Origin: Methylobacterium oryzihabitans
GTDB lineage: Bacteria > Pseudomonadota > Alphaproteobacteria > Rhizobiales > Beijerinckiaceae
Assembly (NCBI RefSeq): GCF_004004555.2
Contig: NZ_SACP01000005.1
Coordinates: 62,001 to 126,000 of the forward strand
Length of the DNA: 64,000 bases
Reading direction: 5' to 3'
Shown here piece after piece: positions 15,797 through 26,785 of the stretch (positions are counted from its first letter, which is position 1; the number at the start of each line of letters is the position of its first letter). A model generated the notes under the pieces. It did no database searches, had not been told where the DNA came from, and saw nothing but the letters and a program-made list of their open reading frames with translations. A program made the translations under genes and the position numbers.

Positions 15797-17059
15797 TCAG
15801 GCGGACTGCACCTGAGATAGTCTGACGCCGGTGAACTGCCAGCGCTGGTGCGGGTAGAAGAAGTTGCGGTAGGTCGCCCGGCTGTGGCCGGCCGGCGTCG
15901 CCACCGACGAGCCGCGCAGCACGAACTGGCTGACCATGAACTTGCCGTTGTACTCGCCCAGCGCCCCGGGCAGCGGCCGGTAGCCCGGATAGGCGCCGTA
16001 GGCGCTGCGGGTCCATTGCCAGACGTGGCCGAAGGCGCCGTCGAGCCCGGCCTCGCGCTCGGCGGTCTCCCACTCGGCCTCGGTCGGCAGGTCGCGGCCG
16101 GCCCAGCGGGCATAGGCGTCGGCCTCGTAGTAGCTGACATGGGTGACCGGCAGGGTCGGGTCGACCGGCTGCATCCCGGCGAGCGTCATGCTCGACCACA
16201 CCCCGTCGCGACGGCGCCAGTAGCCCGGGGCCTCCCAGCCCTCGGCCTGGGCGGCGACGAAGCCGTCGGAGAGCCACAGGTCGGCGCGGCCGTAGCCGCC
16301 ATCCTGCATGAATTCGAGCCAGTCGCCGTTGGTGACGAGGGCGCGGTCGACCGAGACGCTGGGGATCAGCGCCTCGTGCCGGGGCGATTCGTTGTCGAAG
16401 CTGAAGCCGTCGCCCTCGTGACCGACCCGGCGGATGCCCCGCTCCAGCCGCACGCTGCCCTCGGCCGCCGCCGGGACCGGGAAGCGCCATGCCGGATCGT
16501 AGGCCGGCGCGAGCGGGTTCTGGGCGAAGGCGTGCAGGATGTCGGTGAGCATCAGTTCCTGGTGCTGCTGCTCGTGGTGCAGGCCGATCTCCACCACCGC
16601 GACGAGGTCCGGCAGCGCCGCCTCGGGGGCGGTCCCGATCAGCCGGCACACCGCCGCGTCGACATGGGCGCGGAACGCCGCCACCTCGTCGCAGGTCGGG
16701 CGGGTGACGAGGCCGCGGCTGATGCGCGGCGCCCGCGGGCCGGCCTGCACGTAGTAGGAATTGAACAGGTAGGCGAAGCGCTCGTCGAACGGCCGGTAGC
16801 CGGGGACGTGGGGCCCGAGCAGGAACTGCTCGAAGAACCACGTCGTGTGCGCCCGGTGCCACTTGGTCGGGCTCGCGTCGGCCATCGACTGGATCTGCTG
16901 GTCCTCGGGCGAGAGCGGCGCGGCGCGGCGCTCGGTCTCGTCGCGGACGTGCCGGAAGGCGGCGATCCACGCCTCGCGGTCGACGGGCCGGGCCGATACC
17001 GGGGGCGGCGGGAATGCCGGCGCGCGCGTCTGGGTCGTGACGGTCGCGGTCGCAGCCAT
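15797..17059 (-). CDS. egtB: Ergothioneine biosynthesis sulfoxide synthase EgtB
   Basis: 420 residues. The iron enzyme joins hercynine to a thiol (gamma-glutamylcysteine or cysteine) with oxygen. An N-terminal DinB-like four-helix domain carries the iron-binding histidines (HRAHTTWFFEQFLL and HHEQQHQELMLTDILHAF, the H-x-x-x-HQE pattern). The C-terminal formylglycine-generating-enzyme-like domain has RVGHEGDGFSFDNESPRHEAL, PVTHVSYYEADAYARWAGRDLPTEAEWE and VLRGSSVATP. The ATG at 17059 fits the family start. It forms the egtB-egtD operon and is divergent from murI. Confidence 0.96.
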   Translation of the reverse strand: MAATATVTTQTRAPAFPPPPVSARPVDREAWIAAFRHVRDETERRAAPLSPEDQQIQSMADASPTKWHRAHTTWFFEQFLLGPHVPGYRPFDERFAYLFNSYYVQAGPRAPRISRGLVTRPTCDEVAAFRAHVDAAVCRLIGTAPEAALPDLVAVVEIGLHHEQQHQELMLTDILHAFAQNPLAPAYDPAWRFPVPAAAEGSVRLERGIRRVGHEGDGFSFDNESPRHEALIPSVSVDRALVTNGDWLEFMQDGGYGRADLWLSDGFVAAQAEGWEAPGYWRRRDGVWSSMTLAGMQPVDPTLPVTHVSYYEADAYARWAGRDLPTEAEWETAEREAGLDGAFGHVWQWTRSAYGAYPGYRPLPGALGEYNGKFMVSQFVLRGSSVATPAGHSRATYRNFFYPHQRWQFTGVRLSQVQSA

Positions 17060-17271
17060 GCCGTGTCTCCTTGTTGGCGGCGGACAAGCTGACCGCCTTA
17101 TCTGTAGTGCGCGGAAGGATCGTCCACCCGCGACCGGACGCGGAGACGATCCTCCCCCCGCCTTTCCCCGCTGCGCTGCGTCAGGCGCGGCCTTTTTCCG
17201 GCCGCAGTGACCAAGCCTTAACGAAGCCGCCGGAGAGTTTCCGGCATTCCCCGGTACGGTTTCCGAGATCC

Positions 17272-18153
17272 ATGGCGATGCGGTTCGATCTGATGGCGGG
17301 CACCCTCTCGGCGCTGCCGGGTCCGGTGCTGCGGGCGCCCGTCGTGCTGGTGTTCGATTCCGGGCTCGGCGGCCTGACGGTCCATGCCGAGCTGCGCCGC
17401 GCCCGGCCCGACGCCCGCGTGATCTACGCCGCCGACGACGCCGCCTTCCCGTACGGCGACCTGTCCGAGGAGGCGCTGGTTGCCCGGGTGGTCGCGGTGA
17501 TGGAGCGGCTCGTCGCCGCCCACGCGCCCGACGTGGTGGTGATCGCCTGCAACACCGCGACGACCCTGGTGCTGCCGGCCCTGCGGGCGCGCTTCGCGCT
17601 GCCCTTCGTCGGCACGGTGCCGGCGATCAAGCCGGCCGCCGCCGCGACGCGCTCCGGCCGGATCAGCGTGCTCGCCACGCCCGGCACGGTGCGGCGCGAC
17701 TACACCCGCGAGCTGATCGCCGCCTATGCCGGCACCTGCGCGGTGACGCTGGTCGGGGCGACGCGGCTCGCCGGCCTCGCCGAGGCCGAGCTCGCCGGCG
17801 CGCCGGTCCCGGACGACGACCTGTGGCGGGAGATCGCGCCGTGCTTCGTCGCGGACGGTGCGGATCGCACCGACGTGGTGGTGCTCGGCTGCACCCATTA
17901 TCCGCTGCTGCTGCGCCGCTTCGAGCGCCTCGCGCCGTGGCCGGTGACCTGGATCGACCCGGCCCCGGCGGTGGCGCGGCGGATGGCGCAGCTCCTCGGC
18001 CCGGCGGCGCAGCCGCGCCACCTCGACGAGACGCCCGCCGCGGAGGCGGTGTTCACCGGCGAGCGACCGATCGGCGAGGCCCTGCGCGCCGCCCTGGCGG
18101 ATCGCGGCCTCGGCCGCGTCACCACCGGCTTCATGCCGCTGCCGCGGCAGTAG
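17272..18153 (+). CDS. murI: Glutamate racemase
   Basis: 293 residues. Converts L- to D-glutamate for peptidoglycan. Both catalytic cysteines are present in their motifs: VVVIACNTATTLVLPAL and VVLGCTHYPLLLRRF; the substrate loop VFDSGLGGLTVHAELR and PYGDLSEEAL also match. The ATG at 17272 was preferred to longer in-frame starts because it sits just before the conserved N-terminus. The GTG start of the alpha/beta hydrolase follows after 13 bases, so the two are probably co-transcribed. Confidence 0.95.
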   Translation: MAMRFDLMAGTLSALPGPVLRAPVVLVFDSGLGGLTVHAELRRARPDARVIYAADDAAFPYGDLSEEALVARVVAVMERLVAAHAPDVVVIACNTATTLVLPALRARFALPFVGTVPAIKPAAAATRSGRISVLATPGTVRRDYTRELIAAYAGTCAVTLVGATRLAGLAEAELAGAPVPDDDLWREIAPCFVADGADRTDVVVLGCTHYPLLLRRFERLAPWPVTWIDPAPAVARRMAQLLGPAAQPRHLDETPAAEAVFTGERPIGEALRAALADRGLGRVTTGFMPLPRQ

Positions 18154-18166
18154 CGTCCCGCCTGCC

Positions 18167-19018
18167 GTGCGACACTTCCCGAAGCCGGGGCGCTGGCTGC
18201 GGCGGCTCGCCCTGGGCGCGGTCCTGGCGGCTCTGCTGGTCTACGCGACCGTCGCGGGCGTGCTGTGGTCCGTGCAGCGCGACCTGATCTACCCGGGCTC
18301 GCGCGGCCTCGTGAAGGGATCGCGCGAGCGGCCGGCGGAGGTGGCGGAGATCCGGCTCGGGACGGCGGACGGCGAGACCCTGCGCGCCCTGTGGCGCCCG
18401 CCCGCCCCGGGCTGCGGCGTGGTCGTCAGCTTCCACGGCAACGCCTCGCAGCCGGAGAGGCCGGCGGCCCGCTTCGTGCGCGATCCGTGGCAACGCCACG
18501 GCTGGGGCCTGCTCGCGGTCGCCTACCGGGGCTATCCCGGCTCGACGGGGCGGCCGAGCGAGGCCGGGCTGATCGCCGACGGGCTCGCCGCGGTGGCGGA
18601 GGTCGAGCGGCGCGTCCCGGGCGCCCCGGTGCTGCTGCACGGCCACTCCCTCGGCACGGCGGTCGCGGTGGCGGTGGCGGCCGAGCGGCCGCATCTCGGC
18701 CTCTACCTTGAGGCCCCGTTCGCCTCGATGACAGCGATGGCGCGCCTGCGCTTCCCGGCGATTCCGGCCTTCCTGCTGCGCGATCCCTGGCGCTCCGACC
18801 TGCGCATCGCCGGTGTCGCCGGCCCGATCGTGATCGTGCACGGCGGCGCCGATCCGGTGGTTCCGCTCTCGCAAGGGGAGAGGTTGGCCCGGGCGGCTCC
18901 GAACGGAACGCGGTTCATCGTCGTCGAGGGCGACCACGTCAGTCTGCTCGGCCGGGAGGACGGCCCGGCCGAGGCGCTGTTTCGCGCCGCGATGCCGCCG
19001 GGCTGCAAGGCCGGCTGA
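18167..19018 (+). CDS. Membrane-anchored alpha/beta hydrolase (ABHD13/BEM46-like)
   Basis: 283 residues, GTG start. An N-terminal membrane anchor (LALGAVLAALLVYATVAGVLW) precedes an alpha/beta-hydrolase fold: VVSFHGNASQ (oxyanion loop), LLHGHSLGTAVAVAVA (nucleophile Ser in G-x-S-x-G), HGGADPVVPLSQGERLA (acid Asp) and VEGDHVSLLG (catalytic His). Related proteins are esterases or thioesterases of unknown substrate. It follows murI closely and is followed by the rpsD promoter and a terminator-like hairpin. Confidence 0.88.
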   Translation: MRHFPKPGRWLRRLALGAVLAALLVYATVAGVLWSVQRDLIYPGSRGLVKGSRERPAEVAEIRLGTADGETLRALWRPPAPGCGVVVSFHGNASQPERPAARFVRDPWQRHGWGLLAVAYRGYPGSTGRPSEAGLIADGLAAVAEVERRVPGAPVLLHGHSLGTAVAVAVAAERPHLGLYLEAPFASMTAMARLRFPAIPAFLLRDPWRSDLRIAGVAGPIVIVHGGADPVVPLSQGERLARAAPNGTRFIVVEGDHVSLLGREDGPAEALFRAAMPPGCKAG

Positions 19019-19038
19019 GTTGGCCGGCTGACGAAGCC

Positions 19039-19067
19039 TTGACTTCCCGGGCGGTTGCCCGTAGCAG
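19039..19067 (+). promoter_or_regulatory. Candidate promoter for rpsD
   Basis: TTGACT at 19039-19044 and TAGCAG at 19062-19067 are separated by 17 bases. The -35 is good, the -10 weak. Transcription from here would run through the terminator-like hairpin at 19078-19107 before reaching rpsD. Confidence 0.4.
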
Positions 19068-19077
19068 CACCGGGCTT

Positions 19078-19107
19078 GCGGGGTCCTTCGGGGCCCCGCG
19101 GCTTTTT
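19078..19107 (+). terminator. Intrinsic terminator or attenuator before rpsD
   Basis: GCGGGG (19078-19083) pairs with CCCCGC (19094-19099) across a short loop, followed by GGCTTTTT. It may simply end the murI-hydrolase transcript. It lies about 11 bases downstream of the candidate rpsD promoter, so it could also be a leader attenuator. Confidence 0.65.
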
Positions 19108-19202
19108 CAGCGCACCCGCGGGCCGCCGGTCACGGCAGCCCTGTCGCCCCGGACGGGGAGCAGGAGGGCGCGTTCCTCACCACTGACATTCGAGGACACG
19201 CG

Positions 19203-19820
19203 ATGTCGAAACGCGTTCAGGCGAAGCACAAGCTCGATCGCCGCATGGGCCAGAACATCTGGGGCCGCCCGAAGAGCCCCGTGAACCGCCGCGAGTACGG
19301 CCCGGGCCAGCACGGCCAGCGCCGCAAGGGCAAGATGTCCGACTTCGGCACGCAGCTGCGCGCCAAGCAGAAGCTCAAGGGCTACTACGCCAACATCACC
19401 GAGAAGCAGTTCCGCCGCTACTACGCCGAGGCGATCCGCCTGCGCGGCGATTCGGGCGAGAACCTGATCGGCCTGCTCGAGCGCCGTCTCGACGCGGTGG
19501 TCTACCGCTCGAAGTTCGTCGCGACCCCGTTCGCGGCGCGCCAGTTCGTCAACCACGGCCACATCAAGGTCAACGGGCAGCGGGTCAACATCCCGAGCTA
19601 CCTCGTGAAGGCCGGCGACGTGATCGAGGTCAAGGAGGCGTCCCGCCAGCTCGAGGTCGTCGTCGTCGCCTCGCAGCTCGCCGAGCGCGACGTGCCGGAC
19701 TACATCGAGGTCGACCACGGCAAGATGACCGCGCGCATGACCCGCGTGCCGGGCCTGTCCGAGGTGCCCTACCCGGTCCACATGGAGCCGAACCTCGTCA
19801 TCGAGTTCTACTCGCGCTGA
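19203..19820 (+). CDS. rpsD: 30S ribosomal protein S4
   Basis: 205 residues, the standard alphaproteobacterial length. Primary 16S rRNA-binding protein that nucleates 30S assembly and takes part in decoding fidelity. Conserved features: [38 protein letters not shown] at the N-terminus, [14 protein letters not shown], and the S4 RNA-binding domain ([41 protein letters not shown]). Single-gene unit bounded by terminator-like hairpins on both sides. Confidence 0.99.
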   Translation: MSKRVQAKHKLDRRMGQNIWGRPKSPVNRREYGPGQHGQRRKGKMSDFGTQLRAKQKLKGYYANITEKQFRRYYAEAIRLRGDSGENLIGLLERRLDAVVYRSKFVATPFAARQFVNHGHIKVNGQRVNIPSYLVKAGDVIEVKEASRQLEVVVVASQLAERDVPDYIEVDHGKMTARMTRVPGLSEVPYPVHMEPNLVIEFYSR

Positions 19821-19864
19821 CCGATCCCGGGCGCGGGCGGATTTCCTCCGCCCGCCTCGCCGAG

Positions 19865-19889
19865 AAGCCGCCCCCCGTGGGCGGCTTTT
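19865..19889 (+). terminator. Intrinsic terminator after rpsD
   Basis: AAGCCGCCC (19865-19873) and GGGCGGCTT (19879-19887) form a strong stem around a 5-base loop and run into TTTT. It lies 45 bases after the rpsD stop. Confidence 0.85.
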
Positions 19890-20153
19890 CGCGTTTGCGG
19901 GGGCCGACCACCGTGGACGATCCTGCACGTCCTCCGAGGGCCGTCCCCTGGGCGGCCCCGCGTGTTTTGCAAGCCCCGCCCCGCTGCTCCGGGCCGCAGC
20001 CCTCCCCCGACTGGCGAACGCCCCCCCGGGCCTATAGATTAGGCTCGGCACCGGCGCGCGGCGTGCTACGCTGCCGGTTCGCGGCAGCGAGGGACCCGGT
20101 CGAGGGGGGCCCGCGTTCCCGATTGCGCCCAGGGTGAGGTCGAAACGATTCAG
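19890..20153. other. Intergenic region between the rpsD terminator and clpS
   Basis: With the terminator this makes a 333-base gap. It is GC-rich and presumably contains the clpS-clpA promoter. AGATTAGGCTCGGC near 20036-20049 is the only AT-richer patch that could supply a -10. No RNA gene, repeat or small ORF with a ribosome-binding site is evident. Confidence 0.4.
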
Positions 20154-20549
20154 ATGGCTCAGGACCCGAGGCAGGTCACCGATCCGAAAGGCCCCGTCGG
20201 CGCGACGCCCCGCGCACCGGGCGGTGACAACGGCAACGAGGGCGGGGACGGGCGCTCCGGCACGGCGGTCATCACCCGCACGAAGCCGCGCACCAAGCGG
20301 CCGAACCTCTACCGCGTACTGCTGCTCAACGACGACTACACCCCGATGGAGTTCGTGGTCCACGTCGTCGAGCGCTTCTTCAACAAGTCGCGCGAGGACG
20401 CGACCCGGATCATGATGCACGTCCACCAGAACGGCGTCGGGGAGTGCGGCATCTTCACCTACGAGGTGGCGGAGACCAAGGTGACGCAGGTCATGGACTT
20501 TGCCCGGAAACACCAACATCCTCTCCAGTGCGTCATGGAAAAGAAATAG
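20154..20549 (+). CDS. clpS: ATP-dependent Clp protease adaptor ClpS
   Basis: 131 residues. A roughly 45-residue charged, probably disordered N-terminus precedes the ClpS core: [83 protein letters not shown]. The [10 protein letters not shown] segment and the Met of IMMHVH line the pocket that recognises N-terminal destabilising residues. It hands N-degron substrates to ClpA, whose gene begins 37 bases downstream. Confidence 0.98.
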   Translation: MAQDPRQVTDPKGPVGATPRAPGGDNGNEGGDGRSGTAVITRTKPRTKRPNLYRVLLLNDDYTPMEFVVHVVERFFNKSREDATRIMMHVHQNGVGECGIFTYEVAETKVTQVMDFARKHQHPLQCVMEKK

Positions 20550-20586
20550 GCATCAGCCAAGACAGGCACCAGCAAAGAGGCCCGCT

Positions 20587-23040
<2,454 letters not shown>

Positions 23041-23156
23041 CGCATCGCCCTGCACGGGGTCGCGCCGGGCAGCGGTCTCGGCTATGACCGCAACGAAGCG
23101 ATGGAGGTTCCCGGCGGCCCGCCGCCGGGACCGGACGAGACAGTGACGAGACCACC

Positions 23157-23426
23157 ATGAACGGCGACCTCAACGAGGGGCCCCTCGCCCCGGCCTCGAC
23201 GGTCGCGCCGCCGCCCAAGCTGACCGGCCGGGAGAAGCGGCGCCTGCGCCGCCGGCGCCGGATCATCGGCGAGGAGATCCTGGCCTGGCTGCTGGTGCCG
23301 CTGATCGTGCTCGCGGGCTACTGGGCGGTGACGGCGGGACTATCGGCGATGGGCACCAGCCCGAGCGCGGTGCTCGACCAGCTCAACCAGATCAAGCTCG
23401 CGCTGGAGAAGAAGCGCGGCACGTGA
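23157..23426 (+). CDS. Small single-span membrane protein, unknown function
   Basis: 89 residues. A basic stretch (REKRRLRRRRRIIGEE) precedes one strong membrane helix (ILAWLLVPLIVLAGYWAVTAGL), then a short predicted helix (SAVLDQLNQIKLALEKKRGT). By the positive-inside rule the N-terminus is cytoplasmic. I do not recognise a family. It follows clpA by 116 bases and converges on the cysQ-like gene. Confidence 0.7.
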   Translation: MNGDLNEGPLAPASTVAPPPKLTGREKRRLRRRRRIIGEEILAWLLVPLIVLAGYWAVTAGLSAMGTSPSAVLDQLNQIKLALEKKRGT

Positions 23427-23436
23427 GGCGCTGCCC

Positions 23437-24237
23437 TCAGCGCAGGGCGGCCAGCACCGGATCGCGCAGGGCCTCGGGCAAAGCCACCAGCTCGCCGTGG
23501 ATCGGCTCGCGCTGGTTGTAGGCCGGTACGCGGCCGTCGAGGCCGACCATCGTGCCGCCGGCCTCGCGCAGGATCAGGTCGGCGCCGGCGAGGTCCCAGT
23601 CGCGCGCGTCCGACGAGATCAGCCCGACATCCACCGCTCCCTCGGCCACCCGTGCCAGCCGCAGCGCCAGGGAGGGAATCCGCGGCAGCCGGACCAGCGC
23701 GGCGCCGCCGAGGCGCCGCTCCATGTGGTCGGCCATCGGCTTGGGGCCGGCGACCCGCGCCCCGGCGAGGTCGGCACGCGGGCTGACCCGAATCGCCTCG
23801 CCGTCGCGGCGGGCACCCTGCCCGGCCACCGCCTCGTAGGTGATGCCCGGCACCGGCGCCGCGACCATGCCGAGCACCGGCTCGCCGTGGCGCAGCAGCG
23901 CCACCGCGATCGACCAGTCCGGATCCCCGTTGAGGAAGGCCCGGGTGCCGTCGATCGGATCGACGATCCACACCATGTCGTGCCGGAGGCGGACCGGATC
24001 GTCCCGGGTCTCCTCCGACAGCCAGGCCGCCTGCGGCGCGATCTCGCTGAGCCGGATCTTCAGGAAGGCGTCGACCGTGACGTCGGCCTCGGTGACCGGC
24101 GAGCCGCCGGCCTTGTTCCAGACCCGGGCGCTGGTGCGGGCGCCGTCGCGGAAGAACGGCAGCGCGAGGCGGCCCGCCTGCTCGACGGCGGCCCGGACCT
24201 GGACGAGGAGCGCGGGCAGGTCGTCTGGGGAAGGCAT
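23437..24237 (-). CDS. Inositol-monophosphatase-family phosphatase, CysQ-like
   Basis: 266 residues. Signatures of the Li+-sensitive phosphatase family: GGSPVTEADVTVDAFL, WLSEETRDD (metal Glu), MVWIVDPIDGTRAFLNGDPDWSIAVAL (metal motif D-P-I-D-G-T) and RDWDLAGADLILREAGG. CysQ members remove the 3' phosphate from adenosine 3',5'-bisphosphate; others act on inositol or histidinol phosphate. The short insertion pattern and the S-E-E motif favour CysQ, but this is inference. The ATG at 24237 fits the conserved start. Confidence 0.85.
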   Translation of the reverse strand: MPSPDDLPALLVQVRAAVEQAGRLALPFFRDGARTSARVWNKAGGSPVTEADVTVDAFLKIRLSEIAPQAAWLSEETRDDPVRLRHDMVWIVDPIDGTRAFLNGDPDWSIAVALLRHGEPVLGMVAAPVPGITYEAVAGQGARRDGEAIRVSPRADLAGARVAGPKPMADHMERRLGGAALVRLPRIPSLALRLARVAEGAVDVGLISSDARDWDLAGADLILREAGGTMVGLDGRVPAYNQREPIHGELVALPEALRDPVLAALR

Positions 24238-24558
24238 GGATGGCCGATCTCGAAGGTTGAGAAGCGCGACGTCGGGCCGGTGGCGTGTCCTGGCCGGGCG
24301 CGGCCTCCGTTGTAGGCGCGGGCGTCCCGGGCCACAAGGACGCGCCGCCGCGGCATCGGCGCTGGTGGCGGGCTCGCTTCACGGTTGCGGCAAGGTCATT
24401 CGACGACCGCGACAAGGATCTGTTGAGCATCGGAAGCGGCAACCTCCGCTTAACTCTGCCTCTTAAGGCGTTCTGAGGCGACACTGCCCCAGTCTCAACT
24501 CTAACAAGCGGACGACCCGCCAGAGGTCGCCGCCCCACGGGACAGGGCGTCGAGCACC
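24238..24558. other. Intergenic region between cysQ-like and DUF6101 genes
   Basis: 321 bases holding the two divergent promoters. The stretch 24405-24510 is AT-richer than its surroundings (for example TTAACTCTGCCTCTTAAGG near 24450) and is the likely promoter region for the DUF6101 gene. No RNA gene, repeat or convincing hairpin is seen. Confidence 0.35.
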
Positions 24559-25080
24559 ATGGTCATGAGAATCCCCTCTCCGGACTGGCAGGCCGCACCA
24601 CACAGGGTCGAAGGCGAGTTTCCCAACACCCATCGCGGCCCGATCCATGCCGAGCCGACGCCGCTTCCGGTCGTCGGCGCCCTGCCGGGAGCCGCCGCCG
24701 CCGGCGGCGTCGCCCTGTGCTTCGACGCCGAGGCCAGCGACGCCTGCGACGAGGACCGGTTCGCGATCGTCGTGGTCGACGCGGCCGGCGACCCGCTGAT
24801 GCGGCTCGGTACCTACGACGACGGGGTGGTCGTCGCGGTGTGGCGCCGATTCGCCGCCGAATCGGGGCTGCCGATGCTCGTGATCCAGGAAGACGGCGTC
24901 GTCACGCCGATGGGCGACCAGCTCGGCCGGGTGAAGCTCGGCGCGACCCGGCTGCGGCGCCGCAGCGGCCTGCTCGGCGGGCGCCGGCCGCGCTTCCTCG
25001 TGCGCCGCAAGACCGGCAGCCTGCCGCTGCGGCCGATGGTCCACCGCAACGAGGACGCCCTGACCGACGGCGAGGTCTAA
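24559..25080 (+). CDS. DUF6101 family protein
   Basis: 173 residues. It resembles a conserved uncharacterised family of Rhizobiales and Methylobacterium by its central VALCFDAEASDACDEDRFAIVVVDAAGD and its basic C-terminal RRRSGLLGGRRPRFLVRRKTGSLP. No signal peptide or membrane segment. No function is known to me. The ATG at 24559 or an in-frame ATG six bases on could be the start. It ends 4 bases before the convergent ubiA stop. Confidence 0.72.
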   Translation: MVMRIPSPDWQAAPHRVEGEFPNTHRGPIHAEPTPLPVVGALPGAAAAGGVALCFDAEASDACDEDRFAIVVVDAAGDPLMRLGTYDDGVVVAVWRRFAAESGLPMLVIQEDGVVTPMGDQLGRVKLGATRLRRRSGLLGGRRPRFLVRRKTGSLPLRPMVHRNEDALTDGEV

Positions 25081-25084
25081 CCTC

Positions 25085-26026
25085 TCACGCCAGCCCCTGC
25101 CAGATCGCGTCGAGGGCGAGGCCCGCGAACAGGATCAGCCCGGCGTCGCGGTTGGAGCGGAACAGCGCCAGCGCCCGGTTGCCGTCGCGGGGATCGAGCC
25201 GCCAGACCTGCCAGGCGAGGTGGGCGGCGAACAGGCCCGCCCCGATCATCCCGACCGGTCCGGCGCCGGCGAGGTGCAGGGCGACCGCGATGGCGGCGAC
25301 CGTGACCGCGAAGCAGGCGCCCACCGCCGGCCGGACCCAAGGGCCGAAGAACCGGGCCGAGGACTTGATGCCGGCGATCTCGTCGTCCTCGATGTCCTGC
25401 ACCGCGTAGATCGTGTCGTAGCCCACCACCCAGGCGATCGTGCCGGCGTAGAGCCACAGGGCCGGGGCATCGAGGCTGCCGGTGAGGCCGACCCAGCCCA
25501 TCAGGCCGCCCCACGCGAAGGCGAGGCCGAGCACGACCTGCGGCACCGGCATCACCCGCTTCATGAACGGGTAGATCGCCACCGGCGCCAGCGAGGCGAG
25601 GCCGACCAGGATCGCGACGCGATTGAACTGCAGCAGCACCGCGAGCCCGACCAGCGCCTGCAGCGCCAGGAACACCGCCGCATCGCGGGTGCGGATCTGC
25701 CCGGACGGCAGCGGGCGCAGGCGGGTGCGCTCGACCCGGCCGTCGAGGTCGCGGTCGGCGATGTCGTTGTAGGTCGAGCCGGCACCGCGCATCGCGACCG
25801 CGCCGACCAGGAACAGCAGCATGTGCCAGGGGTCGGGCCCGGTGCGGCCGACCGCGGTCGCCGCGAGGGCGGCCGACCACCAGCACGGCAGCAGCAGCAG
25901 CCACCAGCCGATCGGCCGCTCAATGCGGGCGAGCCGCAGGTAGGGGCGGAACCGGGCCGGCGCGTGCCGGTCGACCCAGTGGCCGCGCACGGCATCCGCG
26001 ACCGGGCGGTCGTGCCCGGCGATCAT
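25085..26026 (-). CDS. ubiA: 4-hydroxybenzoate polyprenyltransferase UbiA
   Basis: 313 residues, multi-spanning membrane protein. Adds the polyprenyl chain to 4-hydroxybenzoate in ubiquinone synthesis. Both Asp-rich, Mg-diphosphate-binding motifs are present: STYNDIADRDLDGRVERTRLRPLPSG and GYDTIYAVQDIEDDEIAGIKSSA. Nine or so hydrophobic segments are spread along the chain. The ATG at 26026 was chosen because HDRPVADAVRGHWVDRHAP directly precedes the first conserved block; the open frame extends 105 bases further. Confidence 0.95.
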   Translation of the reverse strand: MIAGHDRPVADAVRGHWVDRHAPARFRPYLRLARIERPIGWWLLLLPCWWSAALAATAVGRTGPDPWHMLLFLVGAVAMRGAGSTYNDIADRDLDGRVERTRLRPLPSGQIRTRDAAVFLALQALVGLAVLLQFNRVAILVGLASLAPVAIYPFMKRVMPVPQVVLGLAFAWGGLMGWVGLTGSLDAPALWLYAGTIAWVVGYDTIYAVQDIEDDEIAGIKSSARFFGPWVRPAVGACFAVTVAAIAVALHLAGAGPVGMIGAGLFAAHLAWQVWRLDPRDGNRALALFRSNRDAGLILFAGLALDAIWQGLA

Positions 26027-26066
26027 CGGGACGGGCCCGCGGCGACCGGTCGCCGGGCGGCGCGGC

Positions 26067-26564
26067 TCAAAGGGCGCCCTGCGGCAGGCGGTAGCTGCCG
26101 GTGAGGCCGGGGCCGCCGAGCAGCCCGCCACCGCCGCCTCCGGCGGCGTTCTGCGCCGCCTGCTCGCGGGCGCGCTTCTCCATCACCGCCTGCTGCTTGG
26201 CCGCGGCGCAGATCTTGCTGTGGATGCCCGTGACCTTGGTGTGGTCGGCCTTGAACCCCTCGACGAACGAGTCCGGGATCGAGCACCAATCCTTGTTGGC
26301 GGTGATCCACTTCAGTCCCTCGTTGCCGTTGGCCTGGAGCTTGCCGAACACCGTGCAGGCCTGGGAAGGCGTCATCTTGACCTTCTTCGACTGCGACGAG
26401 GCGTTGATCTTGGCAACGATGTCCTTGCGCTCGCTGAGCGTCTTCTGGATCACGCTGCAATCGGCCCCCTGCGCGAGGGCCGGGGCGCTCGCCAGCACGG
26501 CGGCGAGCACGGCTCCGGCGATGGTCGCCAGGGTCATCTGGAACATGCGGATCATCTGTCTCAT
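26067..26564 (-). CDS. Secreted alpha-helical protein of unknown function
   Basis: 165 residues starting MRQMIRMFQMTLATIAGAVLAAVLASAPALAQGADC, a classical signal peptide cleaved after AQG or ALA. The mature part contains four cysteines (ADCSVIQ, QACTVFG, KDWCSIP, SKICAAA), likely two disulfides, then a helical tail and a short Gly-rich C-terminus. The spacing of Cys and helices suggests a compact periplasmic helical bundle. I do not recognise a named family. It lies just upstream of ubiA on the same strand, 40 bases away. Confidence 0.75.
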   Translation of the reverse strand: MRQMIRMFQMTLATIAGAVLAAVLASAPALAQGADCSVIQKTLSERKDIVAKINASSQSKKVKMTPSQACTVFGKLQANGNEGLKWITANKDWCSIPDSFVEGFKADHTKVTGIHSKICAAAKQQAVMEKRAREQAAQNAAGGGGGGLLGGPGLTGSYRLPQGAL

Positions 26565-26785
26565 CCCCCCGCGATCGGGCCCTAGCACGACAGCCCGGAT
26601 GCCGCGAGGTGCGGTGCGGCGGCGCACCGGGCCATCCCCGAAGAAATCGTTGCCGTCCGCGTCGAAGCCCATGCTTCTGCACGGGAATGTGGCGGCTTTA
26701 GAGCGCCGGGCCTCCCGGCACCGGCATGGCCGCGCTTGCTTCGCGTAATTGACAGCCGCCTGCCGCCTCGGCGACGAGGGCGGCC

